Source: Aestuariicoccus sp032586235 (GTDB lineage Bacteria; Pseudomonadota; Alphaproteobacteria; Rhodobacterales; Rhodobacteraceae). Taken from it: DNA of 21,202 nt. The notes below the pieces were generated by a model. That model did not search any database, was not told where the DNA came from, and saw nothing but the letters and a program-made list of their open reading frames with translations. How positions within the stretch are numbered: position 1 is the stretch's first letter; each line of letters begins with the position of its first letter. Positions 12,882 through 21,110 of the stretch are shown here, piece by piece. The position numbers were made by a program, and so were the translations under genes. The DNA is taken from positions 1-21,202 of the forward strand of contig NZ_JAWHTD010000058.1 in assembly GCF_032586235.1 (NCBI RefSeq), written 5' to 3'.

Positions 12882-13664
12882 TTAACGGCTTTGTGTTGGA
12901 AAAAGCAGCGCCTGCCCAAGGCGCAGAACGTCACTGATCTGCGGGGTGTAATCGTCACCGTCGCGTTCGTGGCGCGCACCGGAATGCAGGATCAGCGGCG
13001 CGTGACAGACAAAAGCGGCGCGCCCGCCCTTGCGCCCGCGCAGCAGCATCAGCCCCGCATCGCGCCCCGCGCGCGCCGCGATGGGCCAAAGCGCAAGCGA
13101 CCCAAGTCGCGCCTGCATCGCGGCCAGCAGTTCGGGCAAGCGGTCCATGCGCTGGATGAAGGTCGCGGTGCCGCCGGGCGCCAGGCGTCGCGCGGCGCAA
13201 TCGACCCAGTCCGCCAGCGGCGTGCCGCCAGCCTGCGCCATATCGCGGCCCGCATCAGAGGCGGCCGAACGGCGGGACGCATCGAAATAGGGCGGGTTGG
13301 CCAAGACATGGGCGAAGCTCTGCGCGCGCATATCGCGCGGCAATGCGGTCAGATCGGCCTCGACGATGCGTCCGTCCAGGCCATTCTCGGCAAGGTTTCG
13401 CCGCGCCAGCGCCGCATAGGCCGGTTGCAGCTCGACCCCGGTCAGCGCCAGGCCCGGCACCCGCGCGCCGAGACAGGCCAGCGCCGCGCCCGCGCCGCAG
13501 CCGAGCTCGAGCACGCTTTGCCCCGGGTCCGCCGGCACACTGGCGGCCAGCAGCACCGGGTCGATCCCCGCGCGGTAGCCGCCGCGAGGCTGCCAGAGCC
13601 GAACCCGTCCGCCCAGAAAGGCGTTGCGGGTCAGGTCATCGTCGGAAAAGGGCTCAGCCCTCAA
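12882..13664 (-). CDS. tRNA1(Val) (adenine(37)-N6)-methyltransferase-like protein (TrmN6/YfiC family)
   Basis: This is an SAM-dependent N6-adenine methyltransferase predicted to modify A37 of a tRNA. It has 260 residues. The opening DDLTRNAFLGGRVRLWQPRG and GYRAGIDPVLLAASV are typical of the family. Motif I VLELGCGAGA (51-60) binds SAM, GVELQ (76-80) gives the acidic ribose contact, and NPPYF (123-127) is the catalytic motif IV. The start is a TTG at 13664; no in-frame ATG or GTG precedes it. It overlaps the end of the upstream DUF2007 gene by 11 bp, consistent with translational coupling. It could instead act on another RNA adenine, but not on protein or small molecules given motif IV. Confidence 0.85.
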   Translation of the reverse strand: MRAEPFSDDDLTRNAFLGGRVRLWQPRGGYRAGIDPVLLAASVPADPGQSVLELGCGAGAALACLGARVPGLALTGVELQPAYAALARRNLAENGLDGRIVEADLTALPRDMRAQSFAHVLANPPYFDASRRSAASDAGRDMAQAGGTPLADWVDCAARRLAPGGTATFIQRMDRLPELLAAMQARLGSLALWPIAARAGRDAGLMLLRGRKGGRAAFVCHAPLILHSGARHERDGDDYTPQISDVLRLGQALLFPTQSR

Positions 13665-13869
13665 ACTTCACACCGTTCAGACGCAGCGCCGTCCGGGCCT
13701 CGTCGATCTCATCCCGGCGAACCATCAGGCGGCGGGGCAGGATCCCGATCGAGCCTTCGAGGACGCTCATGTTTACGTCCAACTCAAAGCATTCTATACC
13801 CTCGTCCTCGAGGACGGCCCGAACCAGCGGGATCAAGGTGATGTCGTTGGTGCGCAAAAGTTCTTCCAT
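13654..13869 (-). CDS. DUF2007 domain protein
   Basis: This is a 71-residue protein starting MEELLRTNDITLIPLVRAVL. It carries the DUF2007 pattern of a short beta-alpha-beta unit (VRAVLEDEGIECFELD, then GSIGILPRRLMVRRDEIDEA) and is sometimes called a putative signal-transducing protein related to PII folds. Function is unknown. The ATG at 13869 has no clear Shine-Dalgarno. It overlaps the downstream methyltransferase gene by 11 bp and is divergent from the polyprenyl synthase gene, with 55 bp between start codons. Confidence 0.85.
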   Translation of the reverse strand: MEELLRTNDITLIPLVRAVLEDEGIECFELDVNMSVLEGSIGILPRRLMVRRDEIDEARTALRLNGVKFEG

Positions 13870-13884
13870 GACGGGGATGTAAGG

Positions 13885-13912
13885 ACAAGGCAGGCGGAAT
13901 GTCGAGCCTTGT
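13885..13912. promoter_or_regulatory. Inverted repeat in the 55-bp divergent intergenic region
   Basis: ACAAGGC (13885-13891) and GCCTTGT (13906-13912) are perfect complements separated by 14 bases. The repeat lies between the DUF2007 and polyprenyl synthase starts, so a protein bound here could affect both directions. A chance occurrence is possible. Confidence 0.35.
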
Positions 13913-13924
13913 GACGGGAGTGTG

Positions 13925-14923
13925 ATGAGCTTGGACAATCCTTCGGCAAAGCCGCACGAGCGGCTGTCCGCGGCGCTGGCCGACGACATGACGGCCGTCA
14001 ACGCCCTGATCCGCGCGCGCATGGCCAGCGAACACGCTCCGCGCATTCCCGAGGTGACCGCGCATCTTGTCGATGCGGGCGGCAAGCGCCTGCGGCCCCT
14101 GCTGACCCTGGCGAGCGCGCGGCTCTGCGGGTACGACGGACCCTACCATGTGCATCTGGCCGCGACGGTGGAATTCATCCACACCGCGACGCTCTTGCAT
14201 GACGACGTGGTGGACGAAAGCGCCAAGCGGCGCGGGCGGCCCACGGCGAACCTGCTTTGGGACAACAAATCCAGCGTGCTGGTCGGGGATTACCTCTTTG
14301 CGCGGTCGTTCCAGCTAATGACCGAAACGGGCAGCCTTCGGGTACTGAACATCCTCAGCGACGCGGCGGCGACCATCGCCGAGGGCGAGGTGCTGCAACT
14401 GACCGCGGCGCAAGATCTGGCGACGACCGAGGCGGTCTATCTGCAGGTGGTGCGCGGCAAGACGGCGGCGCTCTTTTCGGCGGCGACCGAGGTCGGCGGG
14501 GTGATCGCCGGGCGCAGCGACGCCGAGGTGCAGGCGCTCTACGATTACGGCGACGCCCTGGGGATCGCCTTCCAGATCGTGGACGATCTGCTGGATTACT
14601 GGGGGTCGGAGGCCACGGGCAAGAATGTGGGCGACGATTTCCGCGAGCGCAAGCTGACGCTGCCGGTGATCAAGGCGGTGGCGCTGGCTGATGCCGAGGA
14701 ACGCGCGTTCTGGCAGCGGACGATCGAGAAGGGCAAGCAAGGCGACGGCGATCTGGAGCACGCGATTGCTCTGTTGAACAAGCACGGCACGCTCGAGGCG
14801 ACGCGGCAGGAGGCGCTGGACTGGGTCGGCAAGGCCAAGGCGGCGATGGGCACGCTGCCCGAAAGCCCGCTGCGCGACATGCTGATCGATCTGGCCGATT
14901 ACGTGGTCGCGCGGGTGAATTGA
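13925..14923 (+). CDS. ispB: Long-chain polyprenyl diphosphate synthase (octaprenyl/decaprenyl type)
   Basis: Elongates farnesyl or geranyl diphosphate with isopentenyl units to make the ubiquinone side chain. The protein has 332 residues, like E. coli IspB and Rhodobacter DdsA. The first Asp-rich motif is D93-D94-x-x-D97 (LLHDDVVDES) and the second D220-D221-x-x-D224 (QIVDDLLDYWG). GGKRLRPLL (52-60) binds the diphosphate. Ala88, five residues before the first motif, is small, the condition that lets chains grow long. Rhodobacteraceae make ubiquinone-10, so a decaprenyl product is likely, but I infer this. The ATG at 13925 is chosen because GGGAG ends 5 bp before it; a GTG at 13922 is too close. 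It converges with ispE. Confidence 0.93.
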   Translation: MSLDNPSAKPHERLSAALADDMTAVNALIRARMASEHAPRIPEVTAHLVDAGGKRLRPLLTLASARLCGYDGPYHVHLAATVEFIHTATLLHDDVVDESAKRRGRPTANLLWDNKSSVLVGDYLFARSFQLMTETGSLRVLNILSDAAATIAEGEVLQLTAAQDLATTEAVYLQVVRGKTAALFSAATEVGGVIAGRSDAEVQALYDYGDALGIAFQIVDDLLDYWGSEATGKNVGDDFRERKLTLPVIKAVALADAEERAFWQRTIEKGKQGDGDLEHAIALLNKHGTLEATRQEALDWVGKAKAAMGTLPESPLRDMLIDLADYVVARVN

Positions 14924-14960
14924 GCGAGGACGCCCGCGAGGGCGGAGGAGCGGCCCCTCC

Positions 14961-15845
14961 TCAAGCCCTTGCGGGCTTTCCTCGGAGCAGCAAGCGCGCC
15001 GCGCGCACCCACCAGCCGGGGTGATCTGCGGCAATTGCATCAGCGCAGGTTTGCGCCGTGGCCTCATCGCGGAAAAGCGCCCAGCAGGTGCTGCCGGAAC
15101 CCGACATCTCGGCAACCTCCGCAAAGACCCGCAAGGCTGCCAGAACGTCGCCGATCACCGGCGCGATCCCATCTTCGCATGCGACCCTGGTCAGGTCGTT
15201 GCGCTGGCGACGAAGCCAGGCCACGAAGTCATCCGGTTTGCCGATACCGTCCAGCGGCTCCATCCCCTGCGGGCTGAAATCGGAAATCCGGTCATGCAGC
15301 GCAAAGACCGCCCCCGTCGGCACCGCCACGCGGGGATTGGCCAGCACCAGCCAGCCCTCGGGCTGATAGGGCGCGGGGGTCAAATCCTCGCCGATGCCGC
15401 GCATTTCCATGGCCTGCGGGGCGCAAAGGCAAACCGGCACATCGGCGCCCAGCGGCAGCGCCTCGACGGTCGTCAGCGGGGCGACCTGCCACAGATCGGC
15501 CAGCAGGCTTAGGGCGCAGGCGGCGTCGGACGAGCCGCCGCCGATGCCGCCGCCGTGGGGCAGATGCTTGGTCAGCTGGATCGAAGCGCCCGCCGTCACG
15601 CCGCGCAGCGTGCGCAGCCGTTCGGCGGTCTTCAGGACAAGGTTCCCGCCATCGGTCGGCACGCCCTCCGCAAAGGGGCCGTCCACCGTCAGCGTCAGCT
15701 CATCCGCAGGCGCGACGCGCAGCCGATCGCCCAGGTCGGCGAACACCACCAGCGATTCCAGCAGGTGATAGCCGTCCTCCCGCAGGCCGGTCAGATAAAG
15801 GCAGAGGTTGATCTTGGCCGGGGCCGTGGCCTCATTCGTCGCCAT
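14961..15845 (-). CDS. ispE: 4-diphosphocytidyl-2-C-methyl-D-erythritol kinase
   Basis: Phosphorylates CDP-methylerythritol in the non-mevalonate (MEP) route to isopentenyl diphosphate. It is a GHMP kinase of 294 residues. Catalytic Lys11 is in APAKINLCLY, the glycine-rich ATP loop is LPHGGGIGGGSSDAA (95-109), and Asp135 is in GADVPVCL, with the C-terminal MSGSGSTCWALF motif. The ATG at 15845 lies inside the end of the upstream TPR gene (14-bp overlap), so the two are translationally coupled. It faces the polyprenyl synthase tail-to-tail with 37 bp between stops. Its product ultimately feeds the isopentenyl units used by that enzyme. Confidence 0.95.
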   Translation of the reverse strand: MATNEATAPAKINLCLYLTGLREDGYHLLESLVVFADLGDRLRVAPADELTLTVDGPFAEGVPTDGGNLVLKTAERLRTLRGVTAGASIQLTKHLPHGGGIGGGSSDAACALSLLADLWQVAPLTTVEALPLGADVPVCLCAPQAMEMRGIGEDLTPAPYQPEGWLVLANPRVAVPTGAVFALHDRISDFSPQGMEPLDGIGKPDDFVAWLRRQRNDLTRVACEDGIAPVIGDVLAALRVFAEVAEMSGSGSTCWALFRDEATAQTCADAIAADHPGWWVRAARLLLRGKPARA

Positions 15846-17553
15846 TGGCCACTTGCAGCGGCGGCGCGCCCTCTTCCTCCAGCACCCTGTCCAGCCCGAT
15901 CTCGAGCTTGCGGCGGATGCGCTCGGGGTCGGCCTCTTCGCTGGCGTCCTCCCAATCTACGAAAGACAGCGCGCGTTTCCACATGAATTCCGCCTCGCGC
16001 ATGCGGCCCACGGCCCAATAGACATCGCCCAAATGGTCGTTGACCACCGGGTCGATGGGCATCAGCTCGGCGGCGCGCTCCATGTGGCCCACGGCCTCGT
16101 CATAGCGGCCCAGCCGGTAGAGCACCCAGCCCAGCGAATCGACGATATAGCCGCTGTCGGGCCGGGCCAAGACGGCGCGTTCGATCATGTCGAGCGCCTC
16201 GTCCAGCTTGATCTGCTTTTCCACCAGCGAATAGCCGAGGTAGTTCAGAACCTGCGGTTGATCCGGGTTCAGTTCGAGAGCGGCGCGGAAATCGGCCTCG
16301 GCGGCGTCCCACTGGCCCAGCCGCTCGTGCGAGATGCCGCGCGCGTAATGCAGAAACCATTGCGAGCGGTCGGCTTCCGCATAGGTGTCGAGCGCCTTGG
16401 TATAGGCCTCGATCGCCGCCTCGAAATTTTCCAGCTGCCGCATCAGGTCGCCCAGGGTCGACTGGACCACCGGCAGATCGCCGTGGGTTTCGGCCAGTTG
16501 TTCCAGCACCTCGACCGCAGCATCGATCCGGTCGTCGCGGCGCAGCGCCCCGGCGCGGCCCAGTTCGGCGGCATGGTAGGACGGGTCGTCGCGCGGCACG
16601 CGCTTGTAGGTCTCCACCGCGAGCTCGTATTGCCCGAGGTTTTCGAGAATTTCCGCCGACAGCAGGATCGCGTCGACATGGCCGGGCCGCAGGTATTCCG
16701 CCAGCCGCGTGTAGAGCAGAGTGAATTCGTCGTTCGCCTCGTTCGAGAGCGCGCCGGCGAGGGTATAGAACACCTCGGCCACACCGTCGCGGGCACTGCG
16801 CACATGGCGGAACGGAATCGGCTGGCCCGCTGCGAGCCCGTCGCGCATTTCCGACAGGCCGGGGTCGAGCGTGGCGCCGAACGAGGTGTCGATCAGCGCG
16901 ACCGCGTCCTCGAAGCGTTCGAGCTGGCTGAGGATCTCGGCACGGGCCATCACCGCGCGGCGGGTCATCTGCATACCGCCCGCCCCATCGGCGGCAAAGA
17001 TCGCCTCGGCGCTTTCGAAATCGCCGACCGAGGCCAGCGCCAGCGCCTTGTGATAAGACGCAAAGGCGGCCAGGCCGGGCTCGGCCGCGACCTCGTCAAA
17101 GCCGACCAGCGCCGCGCTCATGTCGCCCTCGCCCAGATGCGCCCAGGCCGACACCAGCCCGTCGACCAGCGGTCCGGCACCGCGGTTTTCGGCGATCAGG
17201 CCCTGCACTTCGGCAAATCTGTCCTCGGCCACGGCGCCGGCCAGCTGCGCCATCTGCGCGATCTGGCTGGCGTGGCCTTCGGACAGCAGCTTGTCCGACA
17301 AGGCGATGGCGCGGGGCATGTCGCCCAGCGACATGCTGGCCAGCACCGCGCGTTCCAGCAGCTGAGGGTTGCTTGGATCGAAGAGGATCGCGCGGCCGTA
17401 GTAATCGGCGGCGGCCTTGAAATCGCCCATCATGCTGGCATGCCGCGCGGCCAGATAATCGCCCGCAAGCCCGTTCGCCCCGGCCCCGGCGGGCAGACCC
17501 AGGGCCAGCCCCAGAACAGCCCCGCGCAGCATTTTCTTCGCCCAATCGGTCAC
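15832..17553 (-). CDS. Exported tetratricopeptide repeat protein
   Basis: This is a TPR scaffold of about 573 residues, probably exported. From the GTG at 17553 it begins MTDWAKKMLRGAVLGLALGL, a basic n-region plus a hydrophobic core ending in AGAGA, a plausible signal peptide cleavage site. Typical TPR units include AAADYYGRAILFDPSNPQLL, EAAIEAYTKALDTYAEAD, AEADFRAALELNPDQPQVLN, DEALDMIERAVLARPDSGYI and DEAVGHMERAAELMPIDPVV. The end is acidic (LEEEGAPPLQVANGDE). An ATG at 17532 is an alternative start, but it loses the basic n-region; GAGG 9 bp upstream supports the GTG. Similar TPR proteins preceding ispE are, as I recall, common in this family; no function is known. It overlaps ispE by 14 bp. 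Confidence 0.85.
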   Translation of the reverse strand: MTDWAKKMLRGAVLGLALGLPAGAGANGLAGDYLAARHASMMGDFKAAADYYGRAILFDPSNPQLLERAVLASMSLGDMPRAIALSDKLLSEGHASQIAQMAQLAGAVAEDRFAEVQGLIAENRGAGPLVDGLVSAWAHLGEGDMSAALVGFDEVAAEPGLAAFASYHKALALASVGDFESAEAIFAADGAGGMQMTRRAVMARAEILSQLERFEDAVALIDTSFGATLDPGLSEMRDGLAAGQPIPFRHVRSARDGVAEVFYTLAGALSNEANDEFTLLYTRLAEYLRPGHVDAILLSAEILENLGQYELAVETYKRVPRDDPSYHAAELGRAGALRRDDRIDAAVEVLEQLAETHGDLPVVQSTLGDLMRQLENFEAAIEAYTKALDTYAEADRSQWFLHYARGISHERLGQWDAAEADFRAALELNPDQPQVLNYLGYSLVEKQIKLDEALDMIERAVLARPDSGYIVDSLGWVLYRLGRYDEAVGHMERAAELMPIDPVVNDHLGDVYWAVGRMREAEFMWKRALSFVDWEDASEEADPERIRRKLEIGLDRVLEEEGAPPLQVANGDE

Positions 17554-17667
17554 GTCGCCAAACCTCGCCTCATTTGTACAGGCAAAGCGTAGCCGTTGCG
17601 GCACTGGCATGCAACGTATCGACCGGGCGCCCTGCCGGGCAGCAAACCAACGTTTTCGTGACCACGG

Positions 17668-17695
17668 GCCGCGCGGACCAAAGGGCCCGCGCGGC
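17668..17695 (-). terminator. GC-rich hairpin just after the ETF-QO gene
   Basis: A 12-bp stem with one G-T pair (17668-17679 with 17684-17695) over a 4-base loop lies 3 bp past the stop codon. It has no T-tract, so it may be a weak terminator, attenuator or mRNA end protector rather than a strong Rho-independent stop. Confidence 0.45.
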
Positions 17696-17698
17696 GGT

Positions 17699-19348
17699 TC
17701 ACATGTTGGGATAGTTCGGCCCGTCGCCGCCCTGCGGCACCGTCCAGTTGATGTTCTGGCTGGGGTCCTTGATGTCGCAGGTCTTGCAGTGGACGCAGTT
17801 CTGGAAATTGATCACAAAGCGCGGGTCCTTGCCCTCTTCGGTCACGAATTCATAGACCCCCGCCGGGCAGTAACGCGCCGAGGGGCCGGCGTATTTCGGC
17901 AGGTTCACCGACACCGGAATGCTGTCGTCGTGCAGTTTCAGATGCGCGGGCTGGCTTTCCTCGTGATTGGTGAAGGAATAGCTGACATTGGTCAGCCGGT
18001 CGAAGCTCAGCTTGCCGTCAGGCTTGGGATAGTCGATGGGCTTGTGGTCCTTGGCCTCGCCGGTGGCGGCGGCGTCGGTCTTGCCGTGGCCGATCGTACC
18101 CAGCAGCGAAAAGCCGAGCGTGTTGGTCCACATGTCGAACCCGCCCAGCGCCAGGCTGGCGGTCAGCCCGTATTTCGACCAGAGCGGTTTGACGTTGCGC
18201 ACCTTGAAGAGGTCCTTGCCGATCGCGCCTTCGCGCACCTCGGTTTCATATTCCGACAGCTCGTCGCTGGCGCGGCCCGCCGCGATGGCGGCATGGGCCG
18301 CCTTGGCCGCGGCCTTGCCCGACAGCATGGCGTTGTGGTTGCCCTTGATGCGCGGCACGTTGACCATGCCCACGCCGCAGCCCAGGATCGCCACGCCCGG
18401 CGCGACCATCTTGGGCATCGACTGATAGCCGCCCTCGGAAATGGCGCGCGCGCCATAGGCCACGCGTTTGCCCCCCTCCAGCAGCTCGGCCACCATCGGG
18501 TGATGCTTGAAGCGCTGGAATTCCATGTACGGGAAAAGATGCGGGTTTTCGTAGTTCAGATGAACCACGAAGCCGACGTAAACCTGATTGTTCTCAAGGT
18601 GATAGATGAAAGACCCGCCGCCCGCGTTCTTGCCCAGCGGCCAGCCCATCGTGTGGGTCACACTGCCTTCGCGGTGCTTGGCCGGGTCGATCTCCCAGAT
18701 CTCTTTCATGCCGAGGCCGAATTTCTGCGGCTCCTTGCCTTTGGACAGATCGTATTTCGCGATCACCTCCTTGGTCAGGCTGCCGCGCACGCCTTCGGAA
18801 AGGAAGACGTATTTGCCGTGCAGCTCCATCCCCGGCTCGGTGTTTTCGCCGATAGAGCCGTCCGGCTCCAGCCCGAAGACGCCCGCGACCACGCCCTTGA
18901 CCTCGCCATTGTCGCCGTAGACCAGTTCGGAGCAGGACATGCCCGGGAAAATCTCGACCCCAAGCGCCTCGGCCTGCTCGGCCATCCAGCGGCAGACATT
19001 GCCCATCGACACAATGTAATTGCCATGATTGTTCATCAGCGGCGGCATCGGCCAGTTGGGCACACGCAGATGGCCCGCCTCGCCCAGCATATAGAAATTG
19101 TCCTCGCGCACGGGAACGTTCAGCGGCGCGCCCTTTTCCTTCCAGTCGGGGATCAGCGCATCGAGCCCGCACGGGTCCAGCACCGCGCCCGACAGGATAT
19201 GCGCGCCAACCTCGGAGCCCTTTTCCAGCACGACCACATCGAGCGATGCGTCCAGTTGCTTGAGCCGGATCGCGGCGGAAAGGCCTGCCGGGCCAGCCCC
19301 CACGATCACCACATCGTATTCCATCGCTTCGCGCTGCACGTCGCTCAT
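17699..19348 (-). CDS. Electron transfer flavoprotein-ubiquinone oxidoreductase
   Basis: Passes electrons from reduced ETF (fatty acid, amino acid, choline and related dehydrogenases) to ubiquinone in the inner membrane. It has 549 residues, the normal bacterial length. FAD binding is shown by YDVVIVGAGPAGLSAAIRLK near residue 10. The ubiquinone-side block GVGMVNVPRIKGNHNAMLSG is present. The 4Fe-4S ligands are Cys494 (YCPAGVYEF), Cys518, Cys521 and Cys524 (NCVHCKTCDIKDP). I chose the ATG at 19348 because AAAGGG lies upstream and it gives the normal N-terminus; a longer frame to 19417 exists. It is monocistronic or weakly linked to the TPR gene downstream. It is divergent from greA. Confidence 0.96.
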   Translation of the reverse strand: MSDVQREAMEYDVVIVGAGPAGLSAAIRLKQLDASLDVVVLEKGSEVGAHILSGAVLDPCGLDALIPDWKEKGAPLNVPVREDNFYMLGEAGHLRVPNWPMPPLMNNHGNYIVSMGNVCRWMAEQAEALGVEIFPGMSCSELVYGDNGEVKGVVAGVFGLEPDGSIGENTEPGMELHGKYVFLSEGVRGSLTKEVIAKYDLSKGKEPQKFGLGMKEIWEIDPAKHREGSVTHTMGWPLGKNAGGGSFIYHLENNQVYVGFVVHLNYENPHLFPYMEFQRFKHHPMVAELLEGGKRVAYGARAISEGGYQSMPKMVAPGVAILGCGVGMVNVPRIKGNHNAMLSGKAAAKAAHAAIAAGRASDELSEYETEVREGAIGKDLFKVRNVKPLWSKYGLTASLALGGFDMWTNTLGFSLLGTIGHGKTDAAATGEAKDHKPIDYPKPDGKLSFDRLTNVSYSFTNHEESQPAHLKLHDDSIPVSVNLPKYAGPSARYCPAGVYEFVTEEGKDPRFVINFQNCVHCKTCDIKDPSQNINWTVPQGGDGPNYPNM

Positions 19349-19612
19349 GTCGGGCCCTTTCAAGGTCTCGGCTGGGTCGTTTTCATCCGGGCGAGAGTTA
19401 ACGCGGCACTGCGGCATAGGTCAATCGCGACGGGGCGTTATTACGCGGCCCCCGTGCAACGGCTGACGGCCGGAGACGGCAATCTGGCGCGCACACCGGC
19501 CTAATCCGCTTGCACAGCCCTTGCCAAACAAGGCAACATCGCGCACGGACACCCGAGCGAACATAGGCAGCGCGGCCGCGCAATCGGCCCAACAACACCG
19601 GGAAGCGAACCC
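19349..19612. other. Divergent intergenic region between the ETF-QO gene and greA
   Basis: This is 264 bp without a gene. It must hold two promoters. A small inverted repeat (TTGCC-AAACAA-GGCAA, 19521-19536) is present, but I see no clear promoter pair. Confidence 0.4.
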
Positions 19613-20083
19613 ATGGACAAGATACCGATGACCCGCGCGGGCCATGCCGCGCTTGAAAGCGAATTGAAGACGCTCAAATCCGAAGAGCGCCCCGCAATCA
19701 TCCGCGCCATCGCAGAGGCGCGCGAGCATGGCGATCTGTCCGAGAATGCCGAATATCATTCGGCCAAGGAGAAGCAGTCGTTCATCGAGGGGCGCATCAA
19801 GGAGCTTGAGGGCGTGATCGGCCTGGCCGACGTGATCGACCCGACCAAGCTGTCGGGCGCGGTAAAGTTCGGCGCCACCGTGACCGTGGTGGACGAGGAC
19901 ACCGACGAGGAAAAGACCTGGCAGATCGTCGGCGAATACGAGGCCAGCATCGAAAAGGGTCTGCTGAACGTCAAATCGCCCATCGCCCGCGCGCTGATCG
20001 GCAAGGAAGAGGGCGACAGCGTCGAGGTGCGCACCCCCGGCGGCGAAAAGAGCTATGAGATCCTGAAAATCGACTACGTCTGA
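19613..20083 (+). CDS. greA: Transcription elongation factor GreA
   Basis: Rescues backtracked RNA polymerase by stimulating cleavage of the extruded RNA end. It has 156 residues, the standard length. The N-terminal coiled coil begins MDKIPMTRAGHAALESELK. The acidic tip reads HGDLSENAEYHSAKEKQ; its Asp and Glu insert into the polymerase secondary channel. The C-terminal FKBP-like domain ends VRTPGGEKSYEILKIDYV. A GGGAAG lies upstream of the ATG. The next gene starts 15 bp after the stop, so they are likely co-transcribed. Confidence 0.97.
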   Translation: MDKIPMTRAGHAALESELKTLKSEERPAIIRAIAEAREHGDLSENAEYHSAKEKQSFIEGRIKELEGVIGLADVIDPTKLSGAVKFGATVTVVDEDTDEEKTWQIVGEYEASIEKGLLNVKSPIARALIGKEEGDSVEVRTPGGEKSYEILKIDYV

Positions 20084-20098
20084 GGGAACGCCGCGCCC

Positions 20099-21103
20099 AT
20101 GGCCGAAAACAACGACGTCCGCCCCACGCCTCTCGGCATCTACGACCGCCGCCAAAGCGGCGGCGTGACCGGGATCGAGATCGTCGCGACGGGGCTCAGC
20201 ATCCTGTGGCTGATCCTGTCGGGCGCGTTCTTTCTGCTGGGCGCGGGCGAAGGGATGGACGGGGTGCGCTTTCTGCTCACCCTGATGGTGGTATTCCTGC
20301 CGGTGGCGCTGATCTGGGTGGCCGCCATGGCCGCCCGCGCCAGCCGCGTGATGCGCGAGGAAAGCGCGCGGCTGCAAGCCGCCATCGACGCCATCCGAAA
20401 CGCCTATGTGGCGCAGGCGCAGGCCGGGCGCAACGAGGTCGGGTCGAACACGATCTCAAAAAAGCTCGACCAGATCGCGGCGGCGCAGAAAAAGACCGAA
20501 ACGACGCTGGCGATGTTCACCTCGACCCGGGCGGCGCAGGCCACGGCGGTGGTACCCGCCCCGGCGGCCGCCGTCCCCGGCGACGACCAGCCCGCCCTGT
20601 CGCTGGGCACCCCGGCCGAGGCGCTGGCCCCGCCGCTGTCCAACGCCGATTTCATCCGCGCGCTGAATTTCCCCGAAACCGCCGAGGACGAGGCCGGCTT
20701 TGCCGCGCTGCGCCGGGCGCTTAAGGACCGTCAGGCGGCCCAGCTGGTGCAGGCCGCGCAGGACGTGCTGACGCTGCTCAGTCAGGACGGCATCTATATG
20801 GACGACCTGCGCCCCGACATGGCCCGCCCCGAGGTCTGGCGCGCCTTTGCAGGCGGCGCGCGCGGCCGCGCGGTGGCAGCCCTCGGGGGCATCCGCGACC
20901 GGTCGTCTCTGGCGCTGACGCTGGGGCGGATGAAGCAGGACCCGATCTTCCGCGACGCGGCGCATCACTTTTTGCGGCTTTACGACAAGAGCTTTGCGCG
21001 CTTCGAAGGCGGCGCGAGCGATTCCGAGATCTCGGACTTCGCCAACACCCGCACCTCGCGCGCGTTCATGCTGCTGGGGCGGGTGGCGGGCACCTTCGAC
21101 TGA
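20099..21103 (+). CDS. Two-helix membrane protein of unknown function
   Basis: This is a 334-residue protein that I do not recognise beyond being of the hypothetical proteins seen in Roseobacter genomes. A 24-residue N-terminal tail is followed by two hydrophobic helices at about 26-48 and 56-79. A charged coiled-coil segment (82-140) and an Ala/Pro-rich linker (about 148-170) come next. The C-terminal soluble domain of about 150 residues contains FIRALNFPETAEDEAGFAAL, a DLRPDMARPEVWRAFAGGARG block and the end SRAFMLLGRVAGTFD. The C-terminal domain most likely lies in the cytoplasm or periplasm together with the N-terminus, since the helix pair is a hairpin. It is 15 bp downstream of greA. 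Confidence 0.75.
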   Translation: MAENNDVRPTPLGIYDRRQSGGVTGIEIVATGLSILWLILSGAFFLLGAGEGMDGVRFLLTLMVVFLPVALIWVAAMAARASRVMREESARLQAAIDAIRNAYVAQAQAGRNEVGSNTISKKLDQIAAAQKKTETTLAMFTSTRAAQATAVVPAPAAAVPGDDQPALSLGTPAEALAPPLSNADFIRALNFPETAEDEAGFAALRRALKDRQAAQLVQAAQDVLTLLSQDGIYMDDLRPDMARPEVWRAFAGGARGRAVAALGGIRDRSSLALTLGRMKQDPIFRDAAHHFLRLYDKSFARFEGGASDSEISDFANTRTSRAFMLLGRVAGTFD

Positions 21104-21110
21104 TTTTGTT

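Noticed and set aside
14944..14979. Short hairpins between the polyprenyl synthase and ispE stops as terminators
   Set aside because: Stems are only 5-6 bp, there is no real T-tract and one lies inside the ispE coding end; too weak to list as a feature.
15808..17592. A 594-codon open frame on the plus strand
   Set aside because: It is antisense to the TPR gene and lacks domain features; the minus-strand reading has clear repeats and a signal peptide.
17609..19504. A 631-codon open frame on the plus strand
   Set aside because: It is antisense to the ETF-QO gene, which has all its cofactor motifs.
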